64,000 bases of DNA from Oceanispirochaeta sp963676905 (lineage in GTDB: Bacteria > Spirochaetota > Spirochaetia > DSM-2461). Where the stretch lies: the NCBI GenBank assembly GCA_963676905.2, contig CAXXVE010000001.1:2170001-2234000 (forward strand). Direction: 5' to 3'. The position numbers and the translations under genes were made by a program. Shown here piece by piece: positions 63,746-64,000 of the stretch. Every line of letters begins with the position of its first letter. Within the stretch, counting starts at the first letter, position 1. Under the pieces are notes generated by a model. It worked only from the letters and a program-made list of their open reading frames with translations. It did not search any database and was not told where the DNA came from.

Positions 63746-64000
63746 TTATCCCCTTATAACCTTTTGTAGGATATCAGTCTCGCTGATCATTCCCACGAGC
63801 TTTTTGTTATCCACTACGGGGATGTGCCTGTAGCCCTTGGTTGTTATAAGGATTACAGCTTCCAGGATGGATGAACCTTTGGAAATTCCCCTGTTGGAAG
63901 GACGCATAATCTCTTTTATCTTGATTCTGTCCTCGTCACGGAGCAGGGCTTCGAAGGGTTCCAGTGAGCGCATAAAGCTCACATTGCCAAGGCGTTTTAC
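63746..64000 (-). CDS. CBS-domain protein (5' end outside window)
   Basis: The reading frame is open to the window edge, so only the C-terminal 85 or so residues are seen. They contain a CBS motif (KEIMRPSNRGISKGSSI, then ITTKGYRHIPVVDNKKLVG and MISETDILQKVI). CBS pairs bind adenosine nucleotides and control partner proteins; a second, upstream CBS domain is likely outside the window. Its tight linkage to the transporter gene suggests a regulatory role for it. Confidence 0.85.
   Translation of the reverse strand, partial: VKRLGNVSFMRSLEPFEALLRDEDRIKIKEIMRPSNRGISKGSSILEAVILITTKGYRHIPVVDNKKLVGMISETDILQKVIRG

Overview
The window looks like a chromosomal segment of a free-living spirochaete (Spirochaeta-like, order Spirochaetales). 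Evidence for this placement: a spirochaete-type 16S rRNA, many gene families typical of the group (TPR/HEAT lipoproteins, LysM wall enzymes, a bactofilin, PilZ protein, short alanyl-tRNA synthetase, HisZ/short HisG), and outer-membrane barrel proteins paired with lipoproteins. The assignment is by eye; no database search was run. No phage, insertion sequence, CRISPR array or defence island is visible.

Layout. 1-5.2 kb: 3' end of alaS, yccF, a TPR operon and hisZ-hisG-hisB. 5.3-14 kb (minus strand): LysM amidase, rsmD, recG, a YggT-family gene and dnaE. 14.0-20.1 kb (minus): a tightly overlapping five-gene operon joining nucleotide-sugar dehydratase and aminotransferase genes to a three-subunit xanthine-dehydrogenase-like complex whose large subunit has lost the usual molybdopterin motifs. 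20.2-31.7 kb: secreted SPOR protein, TylF-like methyltransferase, an SfsA-DUF123 fusion, a cysteine-less thioredoxin-like protein, a CPBP protease, a membrane PilZ protein, a Rhs-like lipoprotein, HEAT protein, ComEC-like channel, rsmA and a methyltransferase. 31.8-38.4 kb: a conserved unknown, the dapA-dapB-pta operon, tyrA, bactofilin, TPR protein and mtaB.

38.5-42.5 kb holds two tandem lipoprotein + beta-barrel cassettes. The second is doubly interrupted: an in-frame TGA in the lipoprotein and a 7-C tract that frameshifts the barrel; six Cs would restore the full frame. This is either phase variation or decay, and it is the most interesting locus here. It is followed by a tRNA Lys-Glu-Lys-Glu-Glu array behind a near-consensus promoter, a further barrel protein, an extended uracil phosphoribosyltransferase, a TPR lipoprotein, and adk with a zinc-finger gene.

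47.2-52.6 kb is a complete rrn operon (16S, tRNA-Ile, 23S, 5S) with promoter, processing stems and terminator. 52.7-64 kb: a small barrel-like protein, gap, an NSS transporter with its 31-residue MetS-type subunit, a thioredoxin, a lipoprotein/lytic transglycosylase/unknown operon, an AlaX-type alanyl-tRNA editing protein that carries the C-terminal region the short AlaRS lacks, a Cof-type HAD phosphatase, an ArsB/NhaD-type transporter and a truncated CBS protein.

A recurring regulatory theme is that several good sigma-70 promoters place the predicted transcription start at, or within about 5 nt of, the start codon, suggesting leaderless or very short-leader mRNAs.
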